64,000 bases of DNA from the NCBI GenBank assembly GCA_003258405.1, contig QKPN01000002.1:310001-374000 (forward strand). The letters are read 5' to 3'. The notes below the pieces were generated by a model that saw nothing but the letters and a program-made list of their open reading frames with translations, had not been told where the DNA came from and searched no databases. Source of the DNA: Rhodobacteraceae bacterium DSL-40. Lineage in GTDB: Bacteria; Pseudomonadota; Alphaproteobacteria; Rhodobacterales; Rhodobacteraceae. Each line of letters opens with the position of its first letter. The first letter of the stretch is position 1. Position numbers and translations under genes: made by a program. Of the stretch, positions 26,524 through 35,103 are shown in pieces.

Positions 26524-28356
26524 TCAGGTTTTCCTCCGCCTCTGCCGCCGGGACAACCGCCGCAGCCAGCGGCGCAGGCGGCCGAGTTCGTCGACCTCCT
26601 CCTCGATGCGCTGAAGCAGGCGCTCGTCGGGTTCGACGCGCATGATCGCATCGAGCTGCAGGCCGATCCGGGCGATGCGCCCGCCCTCGAGTCGGCGGAC
26701 GACGAATCGCGCCCCTTCGAGCTTCAACGTCTCGTCGAGCGCGACCTGCGTCCCGAGCTTCTGCGCCAGCCAGTCACCAATCGCGAGATCGCCGGGCGCA
26801 TCGCCCAGATCGAGATCATAAAAGCCCGCGAGCTCGGAGATTTTTGTCGCCCCGAGGATCGAGAGCTCGCCGAAGAGCGGGCCGAGGCGCCGGGCCACGT
26901 CGGGGCTTTCGCGAAACAGGCTATCGAGGCGCGGCAGCCGGTCGCGCGGCACGAGGAAATAGGCGTAGTCGCCGGGCCGGAGCGCGCCCGCCTCGGCCTT
27001 GTCCATGATGTTGCCCTCGCGCACGACGAGCAGCGGCCGCGCCCAGGAGGGCACGCGGGTGAGGCCCAGGATGATCGTGTCGGAGCCGATGGGGTAACCG
27101 GCGATCTCCTGCTCCACCTGGCCGGGGATGTCGATCTCGACGCGGCTGAGCTTGTGTGTGCTGCTCTTGAGCGCGAGCTTGAGCTTGCGCGCGGCGATCT
27201 TCAGCGTCGAGCCCTGGAAGAGCAGCGAGAAGAGCACCACGAAGAAGGCGATGTTGAAGAAGAGCGGCGCATGCTCGACGCCCGCGAGCGTCGGAATCGC
27301 TGCGAGGAAGATCGACACAGCGCCGCGCAGCCCCACCCAGGAGATGAAGAGCTTGTCGGCGCGCGCATACCCGAAGGGCGTGAGGCAGAGCCAGACCGCC
27401 ACGGGCCGCGCGACGAAGGTGAGCACAAAGGCAACGAACGCCCCGGGCAGCGCATAGTCGAGCAGCTCCGTGGGGGTCACGAGCAGCCCGAGCACGAGGA
27501 ACATGACGATCTGGCAGAGCCAGGTCATCGCCTCGTGAAAACCGGTGATCGAGGGAAAGGCGCGGGTCGGCCTGTTGCCCATCACCAGCCCCGCCATGTA
27601 GACTGCGAGCATGCCGCTGCCGCCCGAGAGCGAGGTGAGCGCAGAGATGAGGATGGCGCTCGCCACCACGAAGAGCGGATGCAGGCCGCCCGCCATGGTG
27701 ATGTTGTTGAGCACCCAGACGGCGGCAGCCCCGAAGGTCAGCCCGAAGACCGCGCCGAGGAGCCCCTGCTGGGCAAAACGCAGCAGCAGGTCGGGACTCG
27801 GCATGGTTTCGCCAGAGAGCGCGAGTTCGGTGACGATGAGCACGAGGAAGACCGCGATCGGATCGTTCGTCCCAGACTCGATCTCGAGCGTCGAGCCGAC
27901 CCGGCTTTGAAGCCTGAGCCCCCCCGTCCGGAGCAGGAAGAACACGGCCGCCGCGTCGGTCGAGGCAACGATGGAGCCGAGCAGCAGCCCCTCGATCGGG
28001 CTCAGGTCCAGCACACTCCAGGCCGCGAGCCCGGCCACGGTGGCCGTGATGAGCACTCCGAGGGTCGCGAGGATCAGCGATGGCGCCAGCACACCCTGAA
28101 ACGTCGATAGTCGCGTTCGCAGCCCCCCGTCGAACAGGATCACCGAGAGCGCGAGCGAGCCGACGAAATATGTGGCCTGATAGTCGTTGAAGACGATGCC
28201 GCCGGGGCCCTCCTGGCCCGCCATCATGCCAACGACAAGGAAGACGAGCAGAAGGGGAACGCCGAAGCGTGTGGCAACGAGGCTCGAGAAGATCCCTATC
28301 AGCACCAGCGCCGCCCCGACGAAGAGCGCGGTATTGACGAGATATATGCCAGTCAT
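26524..28356 (-). CDS. cvrA: K+/H+ antiporter, CvrA/NhaP2 type
   Basis: This 610-residue inner-membrane protein has about twelve hydrophobic helices of the CPA1 family, starting LVNTALFVGAALVLIGIFSSL. The ion-binding region is intact: GSIVASTDAAAVFFLLRTGG and ESGTNDPIAVFLVL (the N-D motif). The cytoplasmic tail from about residue 400 contains a TrkA-C-like part (AEAGALRPGDYAYFLVPRDRLPRL) and a CorC/HlyC-like end, which is the domain order of E. coli CvrA. It would expel potassium in exchange for protons. It is cotranscribed at most with the SDR gene 42 bp downstream. Confidence 0.92.
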   Translation of the reverse strand: MTGIYLVNTALFVGAALVLIGIFSSLVATRFGVPLLLVFLVVGMMAGQEGPGGIVFNDYQATYFVGSLALSVILFDGGLRTRLSTFQGVLAPSLILATLGVLITATVAGLAAWSVLDLSPIEGLLLGSIVASTDAAAVFFLLRTGGLRLQSRVGSTLEIESGTNDPIAVFLVLIVTELALSGETMPSPDLLLRFAQQGLLGAVFGLTFGAAAVWVLNNITMAGGLHPLFVVASAILISALTSLSGGSGMLAVYMAGLVMGNRPTRAFPSITGFHEAMTWLCQIVMFLVLGLLVTPTELLDYALPGAFVAFVLTFVARPVAVWLCLTPFGYARADKLFISWVGLRGAVSIFLAAIPTLAGVEHAPLFFNIAFFVVLFSLLFQGSTLKIAARKLKLALKSSTHKLSRVEIDIPGQVEQEIAGYPIGSDTIILGLTRVPSWARPLLVVREGNIMDKAEAGALRPGDYAYFLVPRDRLPRLDSLFRESPDVARRLGPLFGELSILGATKISELAGFYDLDLGDAPGDLAIGDWLAQKLGTQVALDETLKLEGARFVVRRLEGGRIARIGLQLDAIMRVEPDERLLQRIEEEVDELGRLRRWLRRLSRRQRRRKT

Positions 28357-28508
28357 TCGGAACCCGTGGTCATTTCGGTCCCGATGCGAGTTGCGGGCCC
28401 AGCGTCAAAAGCAGGTTCCGATGATGGAACGCGGCTCGGCCGGGGGCAAGGCATCCTCGCCCCTCATCACGCCATTTCGAGCGGCCACCGGCAAGAAATG
28501 GCTCCGGT

Positions 28509-29249
28509 TCAGACCGGAGCGGCCGCCTTGTCGCCCACCCGTGCGCAGAGCGCAGCGGCAGCGGCCTCGAGCGCGGCCTCGTCCTCGCTCCGGAACACCA
28601 CGTTGGCTGAGGGCTTGCCGTCCTGATGGAACGGGTAGCAGCCGATGACCACCTTGGGATGGTCGGCGGCCACCTCACCCAGCGGCGCAGCGAGCAGCCC
28701 CTCGGGCATGTTCACCCGCACGGACCGGCTGACCAACGGCCGCCCTCCGCCCAGCCGCGGCACGAGCCCGTCGACCATCACCCGGAAGATCTCCGGCACC
28801 CCGGCCATGACATGGACATTGCCGATCGTGAAGCCCGGCGCCTTGGAGATCGGATTGTCGATGAGCCGCGCGCCGTCCGGGATCCGCGCCATGCGCAGCC
28901 GCTGCGGGTTCAGGTCGACCTCGGGATTGGCATAGTTCGTGGCAAGGATCGCGCGCGCATCCTCCCGCACGCCGATGCCGACACCGAAGGCCGCCGCCAT
29001 GCAGTCGGCGGTGATGTCATCATGGGTGGGGCCGATGCCGCCGGAGGTGAAGACATGGGTATAGCGCGCCCGGAGCTGCTTCACCGCCGCAACGATCTCG
29101 CCCGCGATATCGGGTACCATCCGCGCCTCGCGCAGATCGATCCCCTTCTCGGCGAGCACCCGCGCCAGATAGGGTGTGTTTGTGTCCTGGGTGCGCCCCG
29201 AGAGTATCTCGTCTCCGATCACGAGCATTGCGGCAGTGGGATTGGGCAT
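28509..29249 (-). CDS. CinA/MoaB-type molybdopterin-binding protein
   Basis: This 246-residue protein has the MoCF-binding fold: AAMLVIGDEILSGRTQDTNT at the N-terminus and FTSGGIGPTHDDITADCMAAAFG in the middle. It matches the N-terminal half of CinA but lacks the C-terminal nicotinamide-nucleotide amidase domain, which is the common stand-alone form in alphaproteobacteria. An ADP-ribose or molybdopterin ligand is possible; the role is unproven. The ATG follows GAGAGGAGGA. It is divergent from sfsA with only 41 bp between starts, so promoters must overlap coding sequence. Confidence 0.85.
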   Translation of the reverse strand: MPNPTAAMLVIGDEILSGRTQDTNTPYLARVLAEKGIDLREARMVPDIAGEIVAAVKQLRARYTHVFTSGGIGPTHDDITADCMAAAFGVGIGVREDARAILATNYANPEVDLNPQRLRMARIPDGARLIDNPISKAPGFTIGNVHVMAGVPEIFRVMVDGLVPRLGGGRPLVSRSVRVNMPEGLLAAPLGEVAADHPKVVIGCYPFHQDGKPSANVVFRSEDEAALEAAAAALCARVGDKAAAPV

Positions 29250-29290
29250 CGGGCTTGTCCTCCTCTCGCGCCTGGGCCAGGGTCGCGCGC

Positions 29291-30001
29291 ATGAAGTTCG
29301 AGACTCCCCTGATCCGCGGCAGGCTTCTGCGAAGGTATAAACGTTTTCTCGCCGACGTCATCCTGGAAGACGGCGCCGAGGCAACCGTCCATTGCGCCAA
29401 CCCGGGTGCGATGCTCGGGCTCGATGCACCGGGCGAGGCGGTCTGGCTCGAGCGCTCGCCGAACCCCAAGCGCAAGCTGCCGCTGAGCTGGCGGCTCGTG
29501 GAGCTCGAGGGCGGGCATTTCGCGGGCATCGACACCAGCCTGCCGAACCGGATCGTAGGGGAGGCACTTGCGGCCGGGGCGATCCCCGAGCTTGCCGGCC
29601 ACGCCTCCTACCGGCCCGAGGTGCGTTATGGCACCAAAAGCCGCGTCGATTTCCTGGCAAGCGGTGGCGGTCTGCCCGACACCTATATCGAGGTGAAGAA
29701 CGTCCATCTGCGGCGCGAGGGCGACTGGGCGGAGTTTCCCGATTGCGTGACCACCCGCGGCGCGAAGCATCTCGCCGAGCTTGCGGCGATGGTGGCGGAA
29801 GGCCATCGCGCGGTGATGCTCTACGTCATCCAGCGGACCGACTGCGCCCGCTTCCGCCTCGCAGCCGATCTTGACCCCGGCTATGCCCGCGCCTTTGCCG
29901 CAGCGCGCGATGCCGGTGTCGAGGCGATCGCCTATGACACCCGCATTTCACCCGAGGGGATCAGCCTTGGCGGGCCCGTCCCGGTCACCGGACCGGCCTG
30001 A
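29291..30001 (+). CDS. sfsA: Sugar fermentation stimulation protein SfsA
   Basis: This 236-residue protein carries the SfsA pattern: RGRLLRRYKRFLADVILEDG, then VHCANPGAMLGLDAPG, YGTKSRVDFLASGGG, YIEVKNVHL and FPDCVTTRGAKHLAEL. The E, D and K residues around VDFL and IEVKN form a PD-(D/E)xK nuclease-like site. E. coli SfsA was described as affecting maltose gene expression and binding DNA, but its molecular role is open. No ribosome-binding site is evident before the ATG. It converges on the chromate transporter gene. Confidence 0.93.
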   Translation: MKFETPLIRGRLLRRYKRFLADVILEDGAEATVHCANPGAMLGLDAPGEAVWLERSPNPKRKLPLSWRLVELEGGHFAGIDTSLPNRIVGEALAAGAIPELAGHASYRPEVRYGTKSRVDFLASGGGLPDTYIEVKNVHLRREGDWAEFPDCVTTRGAKHLAELAAMVAEGHRAVMLYVIQRTDCARFRLAADLDPGYARAFAAARDAGVEAIAYDTRISPEGISLGGPVPVTGPA

Positions 30002-30017
30002 GCCGCACGCGCAGGTG

Positions 30018-31235
30018 TCAGAGGCCGAACCCGCCGCGCAAACCGCCCGCAAGCGCCAGCGCGATCACGGCGGACCAGACAGGGACACGAAGCACGGTGA
30101 TCGCGAGGAAGGCCGCCGTCGCCAGTGTCAGGTCCCCCGGCCCGTGAATCCCCTTGAGAAAGACCGGATCATAGAGCGCCTGGGCAAGGACCCCCACCAC
30201 AGCAGCATTCACGCCCGCAAGCGCGGCACGCGCCCGGGGCCGCCGCCGCACCCCCTCCCAGTAGGGCATCATGCCGGCGACCAGCAGAAGACCAGGCAGG
30301 GAAATCGCCGCAAGCGCGATCAGGCCGCCCGCAACCCCGGAGGGCTCCGGCCCCGCGACGGCACCGAGATAGGCGGCGAAGGTGAAGAGCGGCCCCGGCA
30401 TCGCCTGCGCCGCACCGTAACCCGCCAGAAATGCCTCCGGGCTTACCCAGCCGGGTGTCACCACCGCGCCTTCGAGGAGCGGCAACACCACATGCCCGCC
30501 ACCAAAGACGAGGGCACCCGCCCGGAAGAACGCATCGAAGAGCGCCAGCGTATGGCCGCCAAACCCCGCCTGCACCAGGAGCGGGACCAACACGAAGAGG
30601 GCCGCGAACACCCCCAGCGCCGGAAGCCCGCTCGGCCGTCGCCATCGCTCCGGCGCGGGCGGAGTGTCCTCCGGCCCGGCCACTTGCGGCAGCAAGAGCC
30701 CTGACAATGCTCCGAAGGCAATGGCCGCGAGCTGCGCCTTCGGGTCGGGCCAGAGCGCGAGCAGCGCCATGGCGGCCAGCATGATCGTGATACGAGGCGC
30801 ATCCGGGCAGAGGCTCCGCCCCATGCCAAACACGGCCTGTGCGACAATCGCCACCGCGAAGACCTTCAGCCCGGCGATCACACCACCACCGAAGCCTGCG
30901 CCAAGCGCCGGCGCACCATAGGCAAAAAGCAGCATGAGAAGCGCGGAGGGCAGCGTGAACCCGGCCCAGGCCGCGAGCCCGCCGCGCCAGCCGCCGCGGA
31001 GCAGGCCGATCGCGAAGCCGGTCTGGCTCGAGGCCGGTCCGGGCAGGAACTGGCAGAGCGCCACCAGATCAGCGTAGGCGGCATCCCCGATCCAGCCGCG
31101 GCGCTGGACGAATTCGTCGCGGAAATATCCCAGATGCGCCACCGGCCCGCCGAACGAAGTCAATCCGAGCCTCACGAAGACGATCAGTATCTCCCGAATC
31201 GTCCCCGGTTCGTGCGCCCGCCCGTCCCGCATCAT
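30018..31235 (-). CDS. chrA: Chromate efflux transporter ChrA family
   Basis: This roughly 405-residue membrane protein contains two CHR domains in tandem. The first has FVRLGLTSFGGPVAHLGYFRDEFVQRRGWI and ALCQFLPGPASSQTGFAIG. The second has AFFRAGALVFGGGHVVLPLLEG and AGYGAAQAMPGPLFTFAAYLG. These repeated FGG and PGP motifs define the family. It exports chromate, at least in characterised members; substrate here is inferred. I start at the Met of MMRDGR (31235), with AGG a few bases upstream; the following ATG at 31232 is equally possible. Confidence 0.92.
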   Translation of the reverse strand: MMRDGRAHEPGTIREILIVFVRLGLTSFGGPVAHLGYFRDEFVQRRGWIGDAAYADLVALCQFLPGPASSQTGFAIGLLRGGWRGGLAAWAGFTLPSALLMLLFAYGAPALGAGFGGGVIAGLKVFAVAIVAQAVFGMGRSLCPDAPRITIMLAAMALLALWPDPKAQLAAIAFGALSGLLLPQVAGPEDTPPAPERWRRPSGLPALGVFAALFVLVPLLVQAGFGGHTLALFDAFFRAGALVFGGGHVVLPLLEGAVVTPGWVSPEAFLAGYGAAQAMPGPLFTFAAYLGAVAGPEPSGVAGGLIALAAISLPGLLLVAGMMPYWEGVRRRPRARAALAGVNAAVVGVLAQALYDPVFLKGIHGPGDLTLATAAFLAITVLRVPVWSAVIALALAGGLRGGFGL

Positions 31236-31378
31236 GCGCCTGCCCTGCTTGTTGCGCCTCGGAGGAAGGCCTAGCGGATTCGGCTGCGCCGCGGAACTGA
31301 AAAGCCCGAGTGCCCATGCTTTCACCCGCACCGGAAATCGTCTTTAATCGGCCCCATGTGCGTGTGTGGACAGGACGG

Positions 31379-31640
31379 ATGAGCATAATTCGGGGCCTGC
31401 CGATAGATCTGGGCGGCGTGGTCTATCAGGGCCGCGCACCGCTCCCCAGCGCCCTGGAGGCGCTCGGCCAGTTACGGGCGGCGGGATTGCCCTACCGGTT
31501 TCTCATCAACCGCCTTCTTTCACATGGCCGCGGCCGACATGGGGCTCGACCCTGCCGAGGTTGCGATGATCGGCGACGATGCCAAATTCTACGACCTCGC
31601 CTCCGCGATCGCGCATTTCCTCGGCAGCGGGTGCAGGTGA
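31379..31640 (+). pseudogene. Decayed HAD-family hydrolase just upstream of recO
   Basis: An ATG at 31379 opens a frame reading MSIIRGLPIDLGGVVYQG, close to the HAD start RGLLIDLDGVVYQG but with the second nucleophile-motif Asp replaced by Gly. The frame keeps family-like sequence up to GLPYRFLIN (about 31510). From 31515 a different frame (shifted by one) reads FFHMAAADMGLDPAEVAMIGDD, which matches the C-terminal GDD motif region of the same family, and ends at TGA 31638-31640. Some 150 central residues are missing and the frame is broken. The 3' end still holds AGGTGAG, the ribosome-binding site of recO, which may explain why it persists. Confidence 0.75.
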
Positions 31641-31646
31641 GCCGCA

Positions 31647-32390
31647 ATGGAATGGCATGATGAAGGGATCCTGATCTCGGTGCGCCGGCATGGCGAGAGC
31701 TCGGCGATCATCGAAGCGCTGACCCGCGATCATGGCCGGCATGCCGGTGTCGTGCGCGGCGGCGGCTCGCGACGGATGGCACCGGTGCTGCAGCCCGGCG
31801 CGCGGCTGGCGCTCCACTGGCAGGCGCGACTCGAGGATCACATCGGGACTTTCCGCGTTGAGCCTGAACCGGGTCTTACCGGCCTCCTCCTTGGCGACAG
31901 GGCGGCCCTTGCGGCACTTGGCTCTGTGACCTCGCTCATCGCAGTGAGCCTGCCCGAGCGCGAGGCGCATCCGCGGCTCTACGCCCGGACCCACACGCTG
32001 GTGGAATCTCTGGTGGTCGCGCCCGACTGGCCCGGCCTCTACGCCGCCTGGGAGCTCGCGCTGCTGGCCGAGCTCGGCTTCGGGCTCGACCTCGCCACCT
32101 GCGCAGCACTCGGCACGTCTGAGGATCTCGTCTGGGTTTCGCCGAAATCCGGCAGGGCAGTGAGCCGGCAGGCCGGTGCCCCCTGGGCCGACCGGCTCCT
32201 GCCGCTTCCGGCCTTCCTGCGCGACGGCTGGCCGACGGGCGCCACACTTCCCGCGACCGAGCTTGCCGAAGCCCTGCGGCTGACGGGGCACTTTCTCGAA
32301 AACCGGCTCGCGCCACAACTTATGCGCGAATCACTTCCGGCAGCTCGTGCCCGCGCAGTCGACGCGATCCTGCGCGCCGCGGCGTTGTAG
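31647..32390 (+). CDS. recO: DNA repair protein RecO
   Basis: This 247-residue protein loads RecA with RecF and RecR and anneals single strands. It has the N-terminal OB fold (MEWHDEGILISVRRHGESSAIIEALTRDHG, GARLALHWQARLEDHIGTF) and a helical C-terminal domain (LYAAWELALLAELGFGLDLATCAALG), in which the usual zinc cysteines are mostly missing, as in many alphaproteobacterial RecO proteins. AGGTGAG, inside the end of the HAD relic, lies 5 nt before the ATG. Length is typical. Confidence 0.94.
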   Translation: MEWHDEGILISVRRHGESSAIIEALTRDHGRHAGVVRGGGSRRMAPVLQPGARLALHWQARLEDHIGTFRVEPEPGLTGLLLGDRAALAALGSVTSLIAVSLPEREAHPRLYARTHTLVESLVVAPDWPGLYAAWELALLAELGFGLDLATCAALGTSEDLVWVSPKSGRAVSRQAGAPWADRLLPLPAFLRDGWPTGATLPATELAEALRLTGHFLENRLAPQLMRESLPAARARAVDAILRAAAL

Positions 32391-32706
32391 CAGCAGTAGA
32401 CGGCGGCGACGCGCACCGCATTGGCCGAGACGCCGGACGTGTTTCTTGCGCTCGGCCGCAGCTGCGATGCTGCCCGCAATGATCGGAAAGCCGCCACTTC
32501 AAATGCAGGCACGTGCTCAAATCTCCGCGTCCAAAGAGCGCGGATTGAAATCGGAGATGGATTCAAGGGGAAGAGATTCGGCGCCGGGTGGCGCTCAATT
32601 TAAAAAGGCAGCGCCCGAAAGCGCTGCCTTTTCCAAACTCTGTTCAGACGCAGGACTGACAGTCAGTGGACCGCACACCCCACATATGCGCGCAAACGCG
32701 ATCCGA
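32391..32706. other. Non-coding region after recO
   Basis: This 316-bp stretch has no credible gene. It is lower in GC from about 32500 on. It contains two overlapping inverted repeats at 32521-32558 (ATCTCCG with CGGAGAT, and inside it CCGCG with CGCGG) that cannot form fully at the same time. A strong terminator follows at 32605-32630. The two sides are the 3' ends of recO and of a small secreted-protein gene. Confidence 0.5.
32605..32630. terminator. Bidirectional intrinsic terminator
   Basis: The stem AAGGCAGCGC / GCGCTGCCTT (10 bp, perfect) surrounds the loop CCGAAA. T-runs flank both ends: TTTT on the plus strand and TTTTTA on the minus strand. It lies 3' of recO (plus) and of the small gene at 32707-32904 (minus). 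It is the clearest intrinsic terminator in the window. Confidence 0.85.
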
Positions 32707-32904
32707 TCAGGAGTTGTCGTCGGAGATGGCGTAAGCGATCGCGGCGAGACCGATCACCGGGATCAGCCAAGCAGCGTTGGAACCGCCCATCGGCTCGGGC
32801 TCGGCAACAACGACGGGCTCTTCCGGAGCTTCGAAAACCAGGTTGCCTGCGAAGGCATGACCGGCAAGCAGGAGCGCCGCCGCGGTGGTCACGATGAACT
32901 TCAT
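32707..32904 (-). CDS. Small protein with signal peptide and C-terminal membrane helix
   Basis: This 65-residue protein starts at 32904 (MKFIVTTAAALLLAGHAFAG), with AGGAGGA upstream. After the signal peptide comes an acidic, Pro/Val-rich linker (EAPEEPVVVAEPEP), then MGGSNAAWLIPVIGLAAIAYAISDDNS, one membrane helix with an acidic tail. Proteins with this plan recur in Rhodobacterales without known function. The strong ribosome-binding site and a perfect terminator 75 bp after the stop suggest high expression as a single-gene unit. Confidence 0.8.
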   Translation of the reverse strand: MKFIVTTAAALLLAGHAFAGNLVFEAPEEPVVVAEPEPMGGSNAAWLIPVIGLAAIAYAISDDNS

Positions 32905-33049
32905 TTTTGTCCTCCTAAGAGTGCGGGTCTGCGAAACTGCTAACTCACCCGGACCTGCGATCGGACGAGCTAATGAGGAAACTCTACGCAACATTCCACA
33001 GCGTTTTCAATCACCGATGGCGCGGCCCGGCACGATTTGTCCCATGTTG

Positions 33050-33664
33050 TCAAATTAGCAACACCGGGGTTCCGACCTGGGCGCGGTCGTACACCTCGAG
33101 AATATGCTCGTTGAAAAGGCCAATGCAGCCATTGGACGACTGTCTGCCTATCTTGCGGATATCATTGGTTCCGTGGATGCGATAGGCAGGCCAACCAAGG
33201 TTCAGCGCGCGGATTCCGAGTGGGTTATCCGGCCCCGGCCCTACATATCTGGGGAGATCGGGATTGCGATCGAGCATGTTCTCGGTCGGTCGCCATTCGG
33301 GCGCCGGCCGCTTCAGCGTGATCTCCGTCCGGCCCCGCCGGGTGAGCTGGTCGGTGAGCGGAACGGAGGTCGGGTAGACCCGATAGAATCCGTCCGCACC
33401 CCAGTAGTGCAGCACCCGGTCATTGGTGTCGCAGAGAATCGCATCGCGGCTAACGCTGTCGAAGTAATCCTGCCAGTGCCGCATCTGCAGGCCGGAGATT
33501 CGCCGCTTGAGGCGTGGAAGGTCCTGAGAATCCGGCACGAAGGTGTCGAGCGGATCCTCCTCGGTGGAGGCAATCGCCCGGCTGGCAGCCCCGCCAAGCG
33601 CGGCGCCAAGGGCGAGCCGGGAGAAGGCCCGGCGGGAAAGGGAAAAGGTCATCGCTCTGCTCAT
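33050..33664 (-). CDS. L,D-transpeptidase (YkuD domain)
   Basis: This protein of about 204 residues carries a twin-arginine-like signal (FSLSRRAFSRLALGAALGGAASRAIA) and a YkuD catalytic domain. The active-site motif is RIHGTNDIRKIGRQSSNGCIGLFNEHI, with the catalytic Cys in NGCIGL and His in IHGTN. Such enzymes form 3-3 crosslinks in peptidoglycan or attach lipoproteins. I chose the ATG at 33664; 33652 and 33709 are alternatives with equally weak ribosome-binding sites. It is divergent from a CAP-domain lipoprotein gene, and a second L,D-transpeptidase lies 0.7 kb away. Confidence 0.9.
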   Translation of the reverse strand: MSRAMTFSLSRRAFSRLALGAALGGAASRAIASTEEDPLDTFVPDSQDLPRLKRRISGLQMRHWQDYFDSVSRDAILCDTNDRVLHYWGADGFYRVYPTSVPLTDQLTRRGRTEITLKRPAPEWRPTENMLDRNPDLPRYVGPGPDNPLGIRALNLGWPAYRIHGTNDIRKIGRQSSNGCIGLFNEHILEVYDRAQVGTPVLLI

Positions 33665-33845
33665 GCTACTCTTGGTTGCAAACGCTCGTTTTGCAGTCCG
33701 ACCGGCCATTACGGCCCGATCTCCAGAACCGTGTATATCAAATCACAGTTCCTCTGCGAAGAGGACGCGCCCAGGGAATGGATTTGATCGATTCCGGCAA
33801 AGCCGCTAAGCAGAGGGGCACAACCGCAAATGGATGGAATGGCTC

Positions 33846-34334
33846 ATGCTTCGTGCGTTTCACGCAGTTCTCGCCCTGGCCCTGCTGGTTCTCGCCGCAT
33901 GTGCGTCTTCCAATGGAAGCCCTGGGATCGGCGAGATCAGCCCCGGTGATGCCAACGCGATCCGGCTTCGTCATCTCGATGCGGTGAACGCGGCCCGAAT
34001 GCAGCATGATCTTCCGCCGGTCCAGCTCTCGGCCGAGCTCAACGCCGCCGCCGAGACCCATGCCCGCGACATGTCGATCCAGGGCCGTGCCTGGCACTTC
34101 GGCTCGGACCTCACCAGCCCGCGAGAGCGGGCGTTCCGTGCCGGGTATCGCGGCGAGATCGTCGGGGAGAACATTTCCGAGGGGACCGACAGCGACCTCG
34201 TGGTGCTGAAAACCTGGCTCGATTTCAAGGATACGCGGGACGTGATGCTCGATCCTGCCGCCCGCGGTCTCGGCCTTGGCTGGTATCGTGACGCGACGGG
34301 CAAAACCTGGTGGGTTCAGGTGGTCGGGCAGTAA
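33846..34334 (+). CDS. CAP-domain (SCP/PR1-like) lipoprotein
   Basis: This 162-residue protein starts with a lipoprotein signal (MLRAFHAVLALALLVLAAC, lipobox LAAC). The CAP domain has RHLDAVNAARMQHDLPPVQLSAELNAAAETHARDM, the His of WHFGSD, and EIVGENISEGT with the Glu of GENI. A QVVGQ end matches the family. Bacterial CAP proteins are associated with the cell envelope and spore coat, but their activity is mostly unknown. An in-frame ATG at 33834 could add four residues. It sits between two L,D-transpeptidase genes. Confidence 0.85.
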   Translation: MLRAFHAVLALALLVLAACASSNGSPGIGEISPGDANAIRLRHLDAVNAARMQHDLPPVQLSAELNAAAETHARDMSIQGRAWHFGSDLTSPRERAFRAGYRGEIVGENISEGTDSDLVVLKTWLDFKDTRDVMLDPAARGLGLGWYRDATGKTWWVQVVGQ

Positions 34335-34358
34335 GCCCGACCCAGCGCCCGGAGTGTG

Positions 34359-34943
34359 TCAGGCGAGGATGGTGATCGGCGTTCCGGTCGGCACAAGCGA
34401 CCAGATTTCCTCTATTTCCCGGTCACTTACGGCGATGCACCCCGCGGTCCAGTCGCGCTTGCCCTTCTCGGAAGTCCGACGCGGTCCGCCGTGGATGAAG
34501 ATATCCCCGCCCGGGTCGACGCCGAAGGCCAGCGCGCGCGCCATGTCGTTGGCATTGGGATAGCTGATCCCGAGACTCAGGTGATACTCGCTGCGCGGAT
34601 TGCGGCGGTTGATGTAGTAGCGGCCCTCCGGCGTCCGGCCGTCTCCAAAACGGCTCTTGTGGCCATGCGGCGTGAAGCCGAGGCCGATCCGGTAGCGCTT
34701 GATCGTCTTTTCTCCCGACATCAGCGCCAGAACGCGGTTCTTCTTCGAAACCACGATATGATTCGCCCGCGGCTGCACCTTCTGGGCGAATGCGACCGCC
34801 TGCTCGGGCATCATGCCCGCGCCGAGTAGGCCGGCGGTCAGCGCAAGCGCACTGCGCCGGGTCCAGAGAGATATGTTGTCAGGATCGCCGTCACACGGCG
34901 TTACATGATCCCCGCTGTCCCGCAACCAGGAATTTCTTGTCAT
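34359..34943 (-). CDS. L,D-transpeptidase (YkuD domain)
   Basis: This 194-residue protein is a second YkuD enzyme. After a short N-terminal stretch comes RRSALALTAGLLGAGMMPEQAVA, probably a signal or anchor. The domain starts HIVVSKKNRVLALMSGEKTIKRY. The catalytic motif is IFIHGGPRRTSEKGKRDWTAGCIAVSDREI, with active Cys in AGCIAV. It is close in layout to the small ErfK/YbiS/YafK-type enzymes. Start at 34943 is tentative. It converges on the CAP-domain gene with 24 bp between stops. Confidence 0.9.
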   Translation of the reverse strand: MTRNSWLRDSGDHVTPCDGDPDNISLWTRRSALALTAGLLGAGMMPEQAVAFAQKVQPRANHIVVSKKNRVLALMSGEKTIKRYRIGLGFTPHGHKSRFGDGRTPEGRYYINRRNPRSEYHLSLGISYPNANDMARALAFGVDPGGDIFIHGGPRRTSEKGKRDWTAGCIAVSDREIEEIWSLVPTGTPITILA

Positions 34944-35103
34944 GTTACTGCTCTGCTCATCAAGATCACGGCGCCCATTCGGGCATGCCAATTTTTGTCT
35001 GGCATGGTTTATATACGGCTAATGCCTCGAATCGAAACAGAATCGGCGCAGGCCGAGATGCTGTGGCAAAGGCGCCACGCCACGCCGCAAAATGTGATCG
35101 ATT

